This document shows, one piece after another, positions 50,621 to 59,975 of a stretch of DNA of 64,000 nucleotides. The DNA is from Angelobacter sp036557225 (GTDB taxonomy: Bacteria > Acidobacteriota > Terriglobia > Terriglobales > Acidobacteriaceae). Positions within the stretch are counted from its first letter, which is position 1; each line of letters begins with the position of its first letter. Location: NCBI GenBank assembly GCA_036557225.1, contig DATBHX010000046.1, forward strand, positions 32,095-96,094, in the 5' to 3' direction. The position numbers and the translations under genes are program-made. The notes below the pieces were generated by a model. The model made no database searches, was not told the origin of the DNA, and saw nothing but the letters and a program-made list of their open reading frames with translations.

Positions 50621-51403
50621 CTAGAGCCAGGAGAGCACCTCGGCATTCTGGCGGTCGCCGCCCACCACCTGAAGGAAAATTTCTTCCAGCGTCAGCGGTG
50701 AGTGATCATGCCCCGCTATCTTCACGCCGTTGCGCAGCTCTTCCAGCGACCCTGAGGCCACCATTCTGCCGTTTTGAATAATGCCGATGTGCGTGCACAG
50801 GCGCTCCACCACCTCCAGCACGTGCGACGTTAAAAACACCGTGCCCCCATGGGAGATAAAGCGCTGCAGCAGCCGCTTGAGCGTAGTGGCGGCAATGGCG
50901 TCAACGCCTTCAAACGGCTCGTCCAGAAAAAGGATTTCCGGTCCGTGGATTACTGCTGCAGCCAGCGCAATCTTCTTCTTCATGCCGTGCGAGTAGTCGG
51001 CCACCAGCTTGTCTGCTGAATCCTTGAGGTCCATGAATTCCAGCAAGTCTTCGCTGCGCTCGGCTGCTACCCTGCGCGACAGCCCATACATCCTGCCAAC
51101 AAAATTCAGGAGCTGCGCACCGGTAAGCCGGTCAAACAATGACAATCCTTCCGGCACAACCCCAATGCGGCGTTTGATCTCTGCGCTATCGGTCGCCAGG
51201 TTGCGGCCAAGAATGCGTACCTGGCCGCCGCTCGGCCGCAGCAAGCCGGTCAGCATCTTGATCGTTGTGGACTTGCCTGCGCCGTTGGGACCAAGAAAGC
51301 CATAGAATTGCTGCTTTTCCACACGCAGATCGAGGTTGTCGACCGCAATCAGCGGTCCAAAGGTCCGACGCAAGGCCAGGGTTTGCAAAACGATTTCAGC
51401 CAC
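50621..51403 (-). CDS. ABC transporter ATP-binding protein
   Basis: 260 residues from a GTG with GGAAG upstream. Walker A GPNGAGKST, Q-loop equivalent VVPEG, signature SHGMKKKIALAAAV (a variant of LSGGQ), Walker B ILFLDEPFEGVDA and the switch His SHVLE. The variant signature fits ABC-2 exporter ATPases of the CcmA type. It pairs with the permease encoded directly downstream. Confidence 0.92.
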   Translation of the reverse strand: MAEIVLQTLALRRTFGPLIAVDNLDLRVEKQQFYGFLGPNGAGKSTTIKMLTGLLRPSGGQVRILGRNLATDSAEIKRRIGVVPEGLSLFDRLTGAQLLNFVGRMYGLSRRVAAERSEDLLEFMDLKDSADKLVADYSHGMKKKIALAAAVIHGPEILFLDEPFEGVDAIAATTLKRLLQRFISHGGTVFLTSHVLEVVERLCTHIGIIQNGRMVASGSLEELRNGVKIAGHDHSPLTLEEIFLQVVGGDRQNAEVLSWL

Positions 51404-51559
51404 GGTGCTTCCAGTTGGAGGGTTGTCGGAAATTTTTTTGAGAGTTGCCCTCAAGAGTGTACAGCAGCCACAGTCTGGTGGTTGTTGTCATTCTTAGAAG
51501 TACTAAGGCTGGGCTACCCGACGGCTGAAATTAACGTCAAACTATAGGCGGGCACAATC

Positions 51560-51754
51560 ATGATCTCGAAGTGTGCCAACCCGAAGTGTTCCAAGACGCT
51601 CATGCGGCTGGATGGCGGACGGTTCTACGGCTTTCCTACAGGCAAAAAGACGATTGAGCATTTCTGGTTATGCGGCGCCTGCTCCAAGACCTTCATCCTG
51701 CGGCTCATTGAAGGCCATGTAAAGCTGCAATACCGCGATCAAAAGGCGGCCTGA
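51560..51754 (+). CDS. Small zinc-ribbon-like protein
   Basis: 64 residues. CANPKCSK and WLCGACSK give a CxxxxC / CxxC pair spaced 28 residues apart, as in a small zinc ribbon, followed by a basic helix (FILRLIEGHVKLQYRDQK). Function unknown. ATG at 51560. Confidence 0.55.
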   Translation: MISKCANPKCSKTLMRLDGGRFYGFPTGKKTIEHFWLCGACSKTFILRLIEGHVKLQYRDQKAA

Positions 51755-51789
51755 GCGTTGTTCTACTCGCTGGCGGTTCTGCCTTACAC

Positions 51790-52626
51790 TCAATTTGTCG
51801 CGGAAAGGGAAGTCTTCTGCGTGGAATATCCGGCGCGGAAGGCCCCGGGCGTTGCCCCAGTGAAATGGCGGAAAATCCGGGTAAAGTGGCTCTGGTCATA
51901 GAAGCCAGAATCGAGGGCAATCGTGCTCAACGGCAGTTCAGAGTTCACCAGGCGATCGGCAGCCGCGTGCACGCGCACGCGGTTCAGGTACTCGCCCAGC
52001 GTCTCGCCAAATTCCTGGCGGAAGATGTGTCCCAGGTAAACCGGATGCACCCCGGCCGCGCGCGCCACCTGGGCCAGGGTCAGGTTATCTTCAAAATGCG
52101 CATGCACGTATTCACAGGCACAACGCAGGGAGCGTAGATCGCGGGGCACGCGTGCAGAAGTTCGCACAATGGAAAATGCCAACGAGACGGCGCGCGATTC
52201 CAGGTCCAGGTTGCTGGTGGTATCCGCGCAAATGCGGCGATACAGGTCCATCAGCTCCCAGGCCGGCTGCCGGCCGGAAAGATCGACGATCGGACGCGTG
52301 TCAATCGCGCAGAAATCTACTTCCTCCATCAGCTCCGGCTTGAACTCAAAGGTGAGCAGTGTTACTCCGGTTGCGCCGATCTCATCGTGGTGTTCCATCC
52401 CCGGCGGATGATAGACGCAGGAAAACGGCTGATAGCCAAACTGCAGAAAACCTGCCGTCTCACGATATTGGCCTTCGAGCATGAGCGAGACGAACGCGGC
52501 TTGGTGTGCATGGCCGGGAAGCGCCCTGGCCTGGCGATGTTCCAGCCGGTTCACTACGACGGAGCCGGCGGCCCATCGCTGGGCAACTCTGCCATAAAAC
52601 TCGCCGATATGCAGTGACTTAGACAA
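51790..52626 (-). CDS. AraC-family transcriptional regulator
   Basis: 278 residues: N-terminal cupin-like effector half (HAHQAAFVSLMLEGQY, YHPPGMEHHDEIGA) and a C-terminal double HTH (NLTLAQVARAAGVHPVYLGHIFRQEFG, STIALDSGFYDQSHFTRIFRHFTGATPGAFR). It regulates unknown targets; the permease-PadR block begins 340 nt away on the other strand. Confidence 0.93.
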   Translation of the reverse strand: MSKSLHIGEFYGRVAQRWAAGSVVVNRLEHRQARALPGHAHQAAFVSLMLEGQYRETAGFLQFGYQPFSCVYHPPGMEHHDEIGATGVTLLTFEFKPELMEEVDFCAIDTRPIVDLSGRQPAWELMDLYRRICADTTSNLDLESRAVSLAFSIVRTSARVPRDLRSLRCACEYVHAHFEDNLTLAQVARAAGVHPVYLGHIFRQEFGETLGEYLNRVRVHAAADRLVNSELPLSTIALDSGFYDQSHFTRIFRHFTGATPGAFRAGYSTQKTSLSATN

Positions 52627-52951
52627 ACTAGCCTTTCCCCTGACTTTGGACTGCCATAGCGATCAATTCTCTTACTGTGGGCTGTTCGTTTTCGCGCAGC
52701 CAGTGCACGTTTGCGAACACCCTCATCTTGCGCCAGGTCCCCCACCTGACCCACTTAAAACCCTGTTATCAATAACTTACTCAGCTCGAGTGGTTCGGAT
52801 GCCGAAGTGCCTTTAAGTCGCATGGCCGCTCCGTAACTCATCAGAGCACTTGAGCGGCCACCTGGCACCACCGGAAGTCTGGCTTGCATTAGTACAAGAC
52901 GCCGATAGAGCTGCCGGTTAAAAATGGATACGATCGTAAGACTCCGCTATT
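52627..52951. other. Intergenic region before the first permease, no gene
   Basis: About 340 nt of divergent intergenic DNA between the AraC gene and the permease. An AGGAG ribosome site lies at 52952-52956, 8 nt before the next ATG. I see no ORF or known RNA motif. Confidence 0.4.
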
Positions 52952-52964
52952 AGGAGAAGCATTC

Positions 52965-55397
52965 ATGAGCACTTTCTTACAAGACATTCGTTACGGCTTT
53001 CGCATGTTGCGCAAGAACCCCGGATTCACGCTGGTAGCACTACTCGCCCTGGCGCTGGGCATCGGAGCCAACACGGCTCTCTTCAGCGTGGTTTACGGAG
53101 TGTTGCTCAAACCCCTGCCCTATGCGCAGGGCAAGGAGCTGGTGGTGCTGCGCCAGGATTTTCCCAAGGCCAATGCCGCGAATGTCGGCTTCTCTGTGAA
53201 AGAGATTCAGGATTATCGCCAGCAAGCTAAATCTCTGGCGCAGGTTGAGCAGTATCACCAGATGTCATTTGTTCTGCTTGACGGACAGGAGCCGGCGCAG
53301 GTCCATACTGGTGTGGTTTCGGCGCGCTTCTTTGATCTGCTGGGGATCAAGCCCTATCTCGGCCGCTTCTTTACCGCCGCCGATGACACAAAAGGCGCAG
53401 ATGCCGTGCTGGTGCTCAGCTACAACTTCTGGCAGACGCGTTACGGCGGTGACAAAACAATCCTGGGCCGCCACTTCCGTATGAATGACAGGGTGCATAC
53501 CGTGATCGGCGTGCTGCCGCCGGTACCGCAGTATCCGCGGGAAAACGATGTTTATATGCCGACCATGGCGTGCCCGTTCAGCTCATCGCCGCAGGCCATT
53601 GCCAACCGCTCCGCCCGTATGATGCAGGCCTTCGGACGTTTGCAGCCCGGCGCCGACGTGAACACTGGCAACAAGGAAGTCTCATTGGTGGCGGCACGAC
53701 TGCAAAAACAATATCCCACTGACTATCCGGCCTCCCGTGGCTTTACCGCCCGCATGGACGGCCTTCAGGACAAGCTGACAGCGCAGGTCCGTCCCATGCT
53801 GCTGGTGCTGCTGGGGACCGCGGGCTTTGTTCTGCTGATTGCCTGCGCCAACGTAGCCAATCTTGCGCTGGCGCGCATCATGCGCCGTGAACAGGAGATG
53901 GCCGTGCGCGCCGCTCTGGGCGCCAATCGCAGCCGGCTGGTGCGGCAACTGCTCACCGAGAGCACCATGCTCAGTCTTGCCGGAGGCGTGCTGGGATTGC
54001 TACTGGCTTCCACCTGCGTCGACTTGCTGGCACGTTTCATCGGCAAGTTCACCACGCGCGCAGCTGAGGTCCACATCAGCACGGAAGTTCTGCTGTTCAC
54101 TCTGGGGATATCCATTCTCACCGGCCTGGTCTTCGGCTCGATTCCCGCGTTCTCGCAACGGCTGAACCTGGTGAACTCGCTCAAGGAAGGCAGCTCTGGC
54201 GCAACCGTCAAAAGCAACCGGAACCAGTTGCGCAACCTGCTCGTTGTCGGCCAGGTGGCTCTAAGTTTTGTGTTGCTGATTGGCGCCGGGCTCATGCTGC
54301 GCAGCTTTGCCAGGCTGCAACAGGTCAACGCCGGATACAACCCAGACAACGTGCTGACCGGCAATATTCCATTCAATTTCAGCAAATACCAGGATAACGA
54401 TGCCGTACTCAATTTTTTCAACCGCGTTACCAGCAAGCTCGCCAGCACGCCGGGAATTCTATCTGTGGCCGTGAACAGCGGAGCCCCGCTCGCTCCAGGA
54501 CGGCCGATGAATCAGCCCTTCATTGTGGAAGGCCGGCAAATCGATTCGCGCGATGTGTTGCCCACCGCCGATCTCAACTTTATCTCCACCGGCTGCTTCA
54601 AGCTGCTGGGCGTTCCCCTGATTAGCGGACGTGACTTTACCGAACATGACAATGCCAGCGCGCCCCGCGTCGTGATCATCAGCCAGTCGCTGGCCAAACA
54701 CTATTTTCCCAATGAAGATCCCATCGGCCACCGTCTCTCCGGCGACAACGGCGAGCACTGGGTCCAGATCGTCGGTGTCGTCGGCGACGTGAAGTACTAC
54801 GGCCTGGATAAAGATGCGCTGGACACCGCCTACCTGCCGATGAACCAGGAAGCCGGAATGGCCAGCAGCCTGCTCATCAAAACCGCGGGTGACCCCATGA
54901 ACTACGCCCAGCAGGTGCGCGAAGCAGTGTATTCAGTTGACCCGGAACAGCCGGTCAGCGGCATACAGACGCTCAGCGAACTCCGCGGCGACTCGCTGGT
55001 GCAGTCACGGCTGACTACGTTGTTGCTCGCATTGTTTGCCGGTCTGGCGCTGGCCATCGCCGCCACCGGCCTGAGCGGCGTGGTTGCGCTCATGGTAAGC
55101 CAGCGCACGCGCGAAATCGGCATTCGCATGGCCCTGGGCGCACAGAGCACTGAGGTCCTGCGCATGGTGCTGCTGCAAGGCATGCGCATCATTACCGCAG
55201 GCCTGGTGATCGGCGTTGTGGCCGCGTTGCTGTTTTCGCGCGTGATGCGCGCCTTGCTCTTCAGCACGCCGGTCAACGATCCCATCACCTTCGCGGCGGT
55301 TGCATTGGTGTTTCTGGCCGTAGGCTTTGCCGCCAGTTACATACCGGCGCGCCGCGTCACCAGGGTGGACCCGCTGATCGCGCTGAGAAGCGAATAG
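52965..55397 (+). CDS. MacB-like / ADOP-family permease
   Basis: 810 residues. Starts with MSTFLQDIRYGFRMLRKNPG and the first helix LVALLALALGIGANTALFSVV, then a MacB-type periplasmic domain, an FtsX-like domain (LLVLLGTAGFVLLIACANVANLAL, AVRAALGANRSRLVRQLLTES), a second periplasmic region and a second FtsX-like end (EIGIRMALGAQSTEVLRMVL). This duplicated permease is typical of Acidobacteria and has no ATPase beside it (orphan). Likely function is export or lipoprotein/efflux mechanotransmission. Confidence 0.9.
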   Translation: MSTFLQDIRYGFRMLRKNPGFTLVALLALALGIGANTALFSVVYGVLLKPLPYAQGKELVVLRQDFPKANAANVGFSVKEIQDYRQQAKSLAQVEQYHQMSFVLLDGQEPAQVHTGVVSARFFDLLGIKPYLGRFFTAADDTKGADAVLVLSYNFWQTRYGGDKTILGRHFRMNDRVHTVIGVLPPVPQYPRENDVYMPTMACPFSSSPQAIANRSARMMQAFGRLQPGADVNTGNKEVSLVAARLQKQYPTDYPASRGFTARMDGLQDKLTAQVRPMLLVLLGTAGFVLLIACANVANLALARIMRREQEMAVRAALGANRSRLVRQLLTESTMLSLAGGVLGLLLASTCVDLLARFIGKFTTRAAEVHISTEVLLFTLGISILTGLVFGSIPAFSQRLNLVNSLKEGSSGATVKSNRNQLRNLLVVGQVALSFVLLIGAGLMLRSFARLQQVNAGYNPDNVLTGNIPFNFSKYQDNDAVLNFFNRVTSKLASTPGILSVAVNSGAPLAPGRPMNQPFIVEGRQIDSRDVLPTADLNFISTGCFKLLGVPLISGRDFTEHDNASAPRVVIISQSLAKHYFPNEDPIGHRLSGDNGEHWVQIVGVVGDVKYYGLDKDALDTAYLPMNQEAGMASSLLIKTAGDPMNYAQQVREAVYSVDPEQPVSGIQTLSELRGDSLVQSRLTTLLLALFAGLALAIAATGLSGVVALMVSQRTREIGIRMALGAQSTEVLRMVLLQGMRIITAGLVIGVVAALLFSRVMRALLFSTPVNDPITFAAVALVFLAVGFAASYIPARRVTRVDPLIALRSE

Positions 55398-55414
55398 GCC
55401 GCCCAGGAAATTGC

Positions 55415-55444
55415 TTGACAAGATTCTCTATGCCTAGATAAGCT
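55415..55444 (+). promoter_or_regulatory. PadR-permease promoter with CTATGCC direct repeat
   Basis: TTGACA at 55415-55420 with TAAGCT at 55439-55444 (18-nt spacer). A direct repeat CTATGCC (55428, 55443) overlaps the -10 region, a possible PadR site. The ATG is only 10 nt after the -10 box. Confidence 0.5.
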
Positions 55445-55454
55445 ATGCCTTGTC

Positions 55455-55781
55455 ATGGCCAAGAATGAAATGCTTCCCGGAACGCTGGGTATGCTCATCC
55501 TGAGAGTATTGCAGCCGGGGCCGATGCACGGCTACGCCATTGCCCAGCGCATTCACACGCTATCCAAAGAACTACTGCAGGTGGAAGAAGGGTCGCTCTA
55601 TCCGGCGCTGCAGAAAATGCTGCTGAAAGGCTGGGTAAAAGCCGAATGGGGTATCTCTGAAACCAACCGCAAAGTGCGGTTTTACAAACTAACCACCGCC
55701 GGGCAGAAGCAGTTGCAGGCCGAAGTCGAAGACTTTGACCGCGTGCTGGCCGGAATTAAAGCCGTCATGGCGAAGGCCTAG
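55455..55781 (+). CDS. PadR-family transcriptional regulator
   Basis: 108 residues of PadR-like winged helix: MLPGTLGMLILRVLQPGPMHGYAI, EGSLYPALQKMLLKGWVKAEWG, RKVRFYKLTTAGQKQL. Such regulators control the adjacent permease in the acidobacterial PadR/ADOP arrangement. It lies 57 nt after the first permease and 14 nt before the second. Confidence 0.94.
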   Translation: MAKNEMLPGTLGMLILRVLQPGPMHGYAIAQRIHTLSKELLQVEEGSLYPALQKMLLKGWVKAEWGISETNRKVRFYKLTTAGQKQLQAEVEDFDRVLAGIKAVMAKA

Positions 55782-55795
55782 AAGCGAGGTTTCGT

Positions 55796-58321
55796 ATGGG
55801 CGATTTTTTTCGGCGCATCTACTACCTGCTGAACCGGCGCAGGCTGGAGCGCGAACTCCGGAACGATATTGATGTCCATCGCGAGATGCTCTCGCCTGGG
55901 GCGCGCAAAGATTTTGGCAACGCAGCGCTGGCGCGCGAGCGCTCGCGGGAGGCCTGGGGCTGGGGCTGGCTGGATCGCCTTGCCCAGGACCTGCGTTTCG
56001 GCGCGCGCGTCCTGAAGAAGTCCCCTGGCCTGGCATTCACCGCGATTACCGTACTGGCACTGGGAATCGGCGTGAACGTTACCGTGTTCAATCTGGTCAA
56101 CGTTTTTTTCCTCCGGCCGCTTCCGGTGCACGATCCGTTTTCTCTGGTTCTATTTACTTCACAAGGTGAAGGCTACTCTTCCACTGAAGTCGCTTACCCG
56201 GCTGCGATGTTTTACGCGCAGAACACTCAGGCCCTTTCCGCCGTGCTGGTGCAGCGTTGGTCGAACATGACGCTGGGCCAGGAGTCCGCGAAGAACGTGC
56301 GCACCGGCCTGGTCTCCGCCAACTACTTTCACGAACTGGGCATTACAGCGGCTTACGGCCGGCTGTTTTCTGCGCAGGTGGATGGAGACGCGAACGCGGC
56401 GCCGGTAGCGGTCCTGGGCTATGGCTTCTGGCAACGGCAGTTCGGCGGTGACGCTGCGGTGGTGGGCAAAACCATCAGCCTCAATCAGCATCCGGCAACC
56501 GTGATTGGCGTGACGCCATATGACTTCACCAGCCTTGATCTGGATGAGGGAACGCATGACGACGTTTGGCTCTTGGTGGAGCAGGAAAATTATTTTGTGC
56601 CGCAGAGCCGCGTCCTGACCAGTTTTGATGCCAACGATTCCCGCGTACACATGTGGGGACGGCTCAAGCCTGGCGTAAGCGTGAAGGCCGCAGAGCGGGC
56701 GTTGCTGCCTCTGGCCAAGGAGCTGGTGCATGAACATCCAACCACATTCCAGCCTGACGAACATTTGAAAGCTTCTCCCGGCGGTTACGCCGGCCAATTG
56801 GAGAGCAATGCGCTCCCGCTGTTCGCCATGCTGGCCACTCTGATGTTCCTGATCCTGGCGACAGCCTGCGGCAATCTGGGGAACCTGCTGCTGGGCCGGG
56901 CCGCGACCCGTGAGCGAGAGATTGCCACACGCCTGGCGCTGGGCGCGACTCGCGGACGCATTGTGCGTCAGTTGCTCACGGAAAGTTTCATGCTTGCCGC
57001 CGCTGGATCGGCCGTGGCTCTGCTGCTGAGCTGGATGGTTTCCCGGGCCATCGTTGTCATGCTTGGGGCTCCGGAAAACTTTGATTACTCACCTGACTGG
57101 CGCACGGCCATCTTCGCTTTCAGCGCCGGATTGCTGGCTTGCATCCTGGCCGGCCTGGCTCCCGCCCGCCGCCTGGCGCGGCTCAAGCTTGGCGGATCAC
57201 GCCTGCGCACGATCTTTATGTCCACGCAGGTTATGGCGAGCTGCGTGTTGCTGGTTGTCTCAGCCTTGCTGGTGCGGGCCATGGAGCGGGCTTTCAATCG
57301 CGATCCCGGATTCGACTACACCCACACGCTTACCGTCGACCCGTCGCTGTACGCTCATGGTTATCAGCCGGCTGCTGCCGCCGACTATTTCGATAGGCTT
57401 GAGGCTCGCATCGCCCAAATGCCCAATGTTGAATCCGTAAGCCTGGCTCTATGCCCTCCCATGGGAAACCGCGCTTGGTTGCAACGGGCCCATGGCGCAG
57501 TGAAATTCGACGTCTATTCCAACCAGGTCAGGCCTGAATTTTTCCGTACCATGGCTATTCCGATTCTGCGCGGGCGCGACTTCACCGCTAAGGATCGCGA
57601 CGTAGTCATCGTAAGCGACTCGTACGCGCGCGGCGTCTGGCCGGGCAAGGACCCACTGCAGCAGACTTACGAAAGCGGCGACCAGAAATTGCCTGTAGTC
57701 GGCGTGGTAGGCAACGCTCGGGCGGTCGAGATGCGGAACGGCAATGCAGCCGAGATGTACACCCCGATGAAAGACAAGAGCCTGACGGAAGCCGTGCTGC
57801 TGGTGCGCACGACAGCGCAAACCGAGACCGTCGCCGCAGCTGTGCGCCAGGCTGCGCTCAGCGTAGACCCGGTGATCAGCCCTGAAGTTCAGCTGGTCAG
57901 TACCGCTTTTGCGGAAAAGGTCGGCATGGCGGGCAAGATCGCTGGGATTATCAGCGCTACTGGAATGATGGCGCTGTTGTTGGCGATCATAGGCCTTTAT
58001 GGAGTCATTGCGTTCAACGTTTCGCAGCGGACGCGGGAGATCGGCATCCGCATGGCCCTGGGCGCAACATCCTCCAGGGTTGTGCAAAGCGTGGTATCGC
58101 AATTTCTCTGGCCGCTCGTGCTGGCGATGGCTGGCGGTCTGGCGCTGGCGGCTGCCGTTTCTCTGGCCTTGCGCACCATGCTCTACGGACTGAACAACTT
58201 TGATCCGCTTAGTTACCTCTCCGCATTCATGCTGCTCTCGGTGGTTGGAGGATTTGCAGCGTTGCTGCCTGCGCGCCGCGCTCTCCGCGTGGATCCGATG
58301 GAGGCGTTGCGCTGCGAATAG
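55796..58321 (+). CDS. ADOP-family MacB/FtsX-like permease (second copy)
   Basis: 841 residues. It has the PadR-associated N-terminal prefix (FFRRIYYLLNRRRLERELRNDI), the first membrane helix VLALGIGVNVTVFNLVNVFF, a MacB-type periplasmic domain, an FtsX-like domain (LILATACGNLGNLLLGRA, IATRLALGATRGRIVRQLL) and a C-terminal FtsX-like end (EIGIRMALGATSSRVVQSVV). PadR and this gene are co-transcribed. The first copy is more MacB-like and lacks the prefix. Confidence 0.9.
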   Translation: MGDFFRRIYYLLNRRRLERELRNDIDVHREMLSPGARKDFGNAALARERSREAWGWGWLDRLAQDLRFGARVLKKSPGLAFTAITVLALGIGVNVTVFNLVNVFFLRPLPVHDPFSLVLFTSQGEGYSSTEVAYPAAMFYAQNTQALSAVLVQRWSNMTLGQESAKNVRTGLVSANYFHELGITAAYGRLFSAQVDGDANAAPVAVLGYGFWQRQFGGDAAVVGKTISLNQHPATVIGVTPYDFTSLDLDEGTHDDVWLLVEQENYFVPQSRVLTSFDANDSRVHMWGRLKPGVSVKAAERALLPLAKELVHEHPTTFQPDEHLKASPGGYAGQLESNALPLFAMLATLMFLILATACGNLGNLLLGRAATREREIATRLALGATRGRIVRQLLTESFMLAAAGSAVALLLSWMVSRAIVVMLGAPENFDYSPDWRTAIFAFSAGLLACILAGLAPARRLARLKLGGSRLRTIFMSTQVMASCVLLVVSALLVRAMERAFNRDPGFDYTHTLTVDPSLYAHGYQPAAAADYFDRLEARIAQMPNVESVSLALCPPMGNRAWLQRAHGAVKFDVYSNQVRPEFFRTMAIPILRGRDFTAKDRDVVIVSDSYARGVWPGKDPLQQTYESGDQKLPVVGVVGNARAVEMRNGNAAEMYTPMKDKSLTEAVLLVRTTAQTETVAAAVRQAALSVDPVISPEVQLVSTAFAEKVGMAGKIAGIISATGMMALLLAIIGLYGVIAFNVSQRTREIGIRMALGATSSRVVQSVVSQFLWPLVLAMAGGLALAAAVSLALRTMLYGLNNFDPLSYLSAFMLLSVVGGFAALLPARRALRVDPMEALRCE

Positions 58322-58337
58322 ATCAACGAACGAATCA

Positions 58338-59798
58338 CTAGCGCTTGCCTGCTTCCAGCTTCTTCCGCTCCGCCTGCTGTTCGGCGACCAGCTTGTACGC
58401 GACGTAGTACTTGTAAATGTTAGAGACGTAGGTGACTGTCTCAGTGCCAATTTCTTTGGCCGCGATCATCTCCACGTTGTTCAGCCAGACGTTGGCGTTT
58501 AACCCTGCCTGGGAAGTCGCCTTGCGCAAGTGCTGGATGCGGGCCGGTCCCGCGTTATACGCCGCGAAGGAAAACAGGAGCTTGTTGGTGTCGTCCATCG
58601 GCTCGCCGGCAAAATACCTGTCTTCCATGAAGCGAATGTATTTCACTCCGGCATGAATGTTGGGCTCCAGCTGATGTATGTCGCCCACCTGCATCTGCTT
58701 TCCGGTGGCCGGCATCAGCTGCATGACTCCAATCGCGCCTGCTTTGCTGCGCCGCGCCTGGTTCAACTGCGATTCCTGATATCCCTGCGCCATCATCAGC
58801 AGATAGTCCACGCTGTATTGGCCGGAATACTTGCGGAAGATCTCCACCATCAGCGCAAACTTCTTCATCTCTGCAGGATCAGTAGCGTTCCTGATCATCC
58901 GGGTACTGCGAGCGTATTTGTTCAGCAGAATGTTGCCGAAGGTGGTCCCCTGGCGATGTTGGCGCACAAACTCATTGGCCGCAGCCATGAATTTGGGGCT
59001 GTTCTTGCGCATGGCCCAGGCAAACTCCCTGCCCTGGGCAACCGCGATCTCCGGGTGCGGCTTGATCTGTTGATAGATCTGCGCCCAGAGCCGCGCTTTG
59101 TAGTCATCCGTTACCACGATTCCCACGAGTCCGGCATTCAACATCTCCAGCAGATTCTCGTCCTCCAGGTCCTCCGGCGCCGCACGCAGCTTTACCTCGG
59201 CCCTGCCTTCTTCTTTGAACTGCTGGTTGATCTTCTCCAGGCTCTCCCAATAGCTGGATGACTTGCGCACAAAAACTTCCTGGCCGGAAAGATCGTCCAA
59301 TTTCGCGATCGCCGGCGACCTGGGGCCAGTCACCACGACTTCACTGATGTTGCGCGCGGTTGGCTCGGTGAAGTCGACGCTCTTTTGCCGCTCCGACGTC
59401 ACCGTCAGCGCGCCCACGGCGATGTCTCCATTGCCCTCTGTCAGTAGAGGCAGCATCTGGTCACGCGCGACGGGGATGAAGATGACGTGGAGCGAAAGAT
59501 GTTTGGTCTTTGCGGGATACTTCTGGTTGATAAAACTTTCGAAAGCCTTCAGCGCATCGTGAGCCATCCCTTGCGGGCGGCCGCGCACGATGTAGAACTG
59601 CGTCTGGGAATAAACAACCAGCGCCCGGATCACCCGCCGCTGCAGCATACCATCCAGATCGCCGGTGAACTTGCTGGCCGCGACCGGGGCGGGATCTAAC
59701 ACGGACTTCTTCGTTGCTTTATCTTTTTCCGCTTTTACGCGCGGTGCGCAAGCTAACAGGGTCGCCGCGAACAGCCAGACCACCAGCTTTCTGATCAT
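58338..59798 (-). CDS. MltF-like membrane-bound lytic transglycosylase
   Basis: 486 residues. A signal peptide (KLVVWLFAATLLACAP; Cys gives a possible lipobox), then a periplasmic solute-binding-like domain (MAHDALKAFESFINQK, VGALTVTSERQKSVDFTEP) and a C-terminal SLT domain: catalytic Glu in MAQGYQESQLNQ, GAIGVMQLMPATG, AYNAGPARIQHL. It cleaves peptidoglycan glycan strands to 1,6-anhydro ends. AGAGG lies 7 nt before the ATG. Confidence 0.92.
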   Translation of the reverse strand: MIRKLVVWLFAATLLACAPRVKAEKDKATKKSVLDPAPVAASKFTGDLDGMLQRRVIRALVVYSQTQFYIVRGRPQGMAHDALKAFESFINQKYPAKTKHLSLHVIFIPVARDQMLPLLTEGNGDIAVGALTVTSERQKSVDFTEPTARNISEVVVTGPRSPAIAKLDDLSGQEVFVRKSSSYWESLEKINQQFKEEGRAEVKLRAAPEDLEDENLLEMLNAGLVGIVVTDDYKARLWAQIYQQIKPHPEIAVAQGREFAWAMRKNSPKFMAAANEFVRQHRQGTTFGNILLNKYARSTRMIRNATDPAEMKKFALMVEIFRKYSGQYSVDYLLMMAQGYQESQLNQARRSKAGAIGVMQLMPATGKQMQVGDIHQLEPNIHAGVKYIRFMEDRYFAGEPMDDTNKLLFSFAAYNAGPARIQHLRKATSQAGLNANVWLNNVEMIAAKEIGTETVTYVSNIYKYYVAYKLVAEQQAERKKLEAGKR

Positions 59799-59961
59799 GA
59801 ACACACCTCTTGCTGTGACCTGTCAGAAGCCTGTCCCCGTGCAGCAATCCTGAACGCTCTACTTAGGTTCGAATCTGGGAGCTGCGCGTGAGGTTGTCGT
59901 GTGGAGAGCCCGGTAAGAATTCAGGGTGCTGCACCGTGTCTGCCGCATTCTTCTGCACTGC

Positions 59962-59967
59962 TATACT
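59962..59967 (+). promoter_or_regulatory. -10 box, probable leaderless pyrH transcript
   Basis: TATACT lies 8 nt before the ATG at 59976 and there is no ribosome site between. Confidence 0.45.
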
Positions 59968-59975
59968 GGATCAGC

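Noticed and set aside
57449..58450. 333-codon open frame opposite the second permease
   Set aside because: Shadow; composition matches a reversed membrane-protein gene, no ribosome site.
59860..59885. TTCGAATC-like sequence upstream of pyrH resembling a tRNA T arm
   Set aside because: No matching acceptor, D or anticodon arms can be formed around it.
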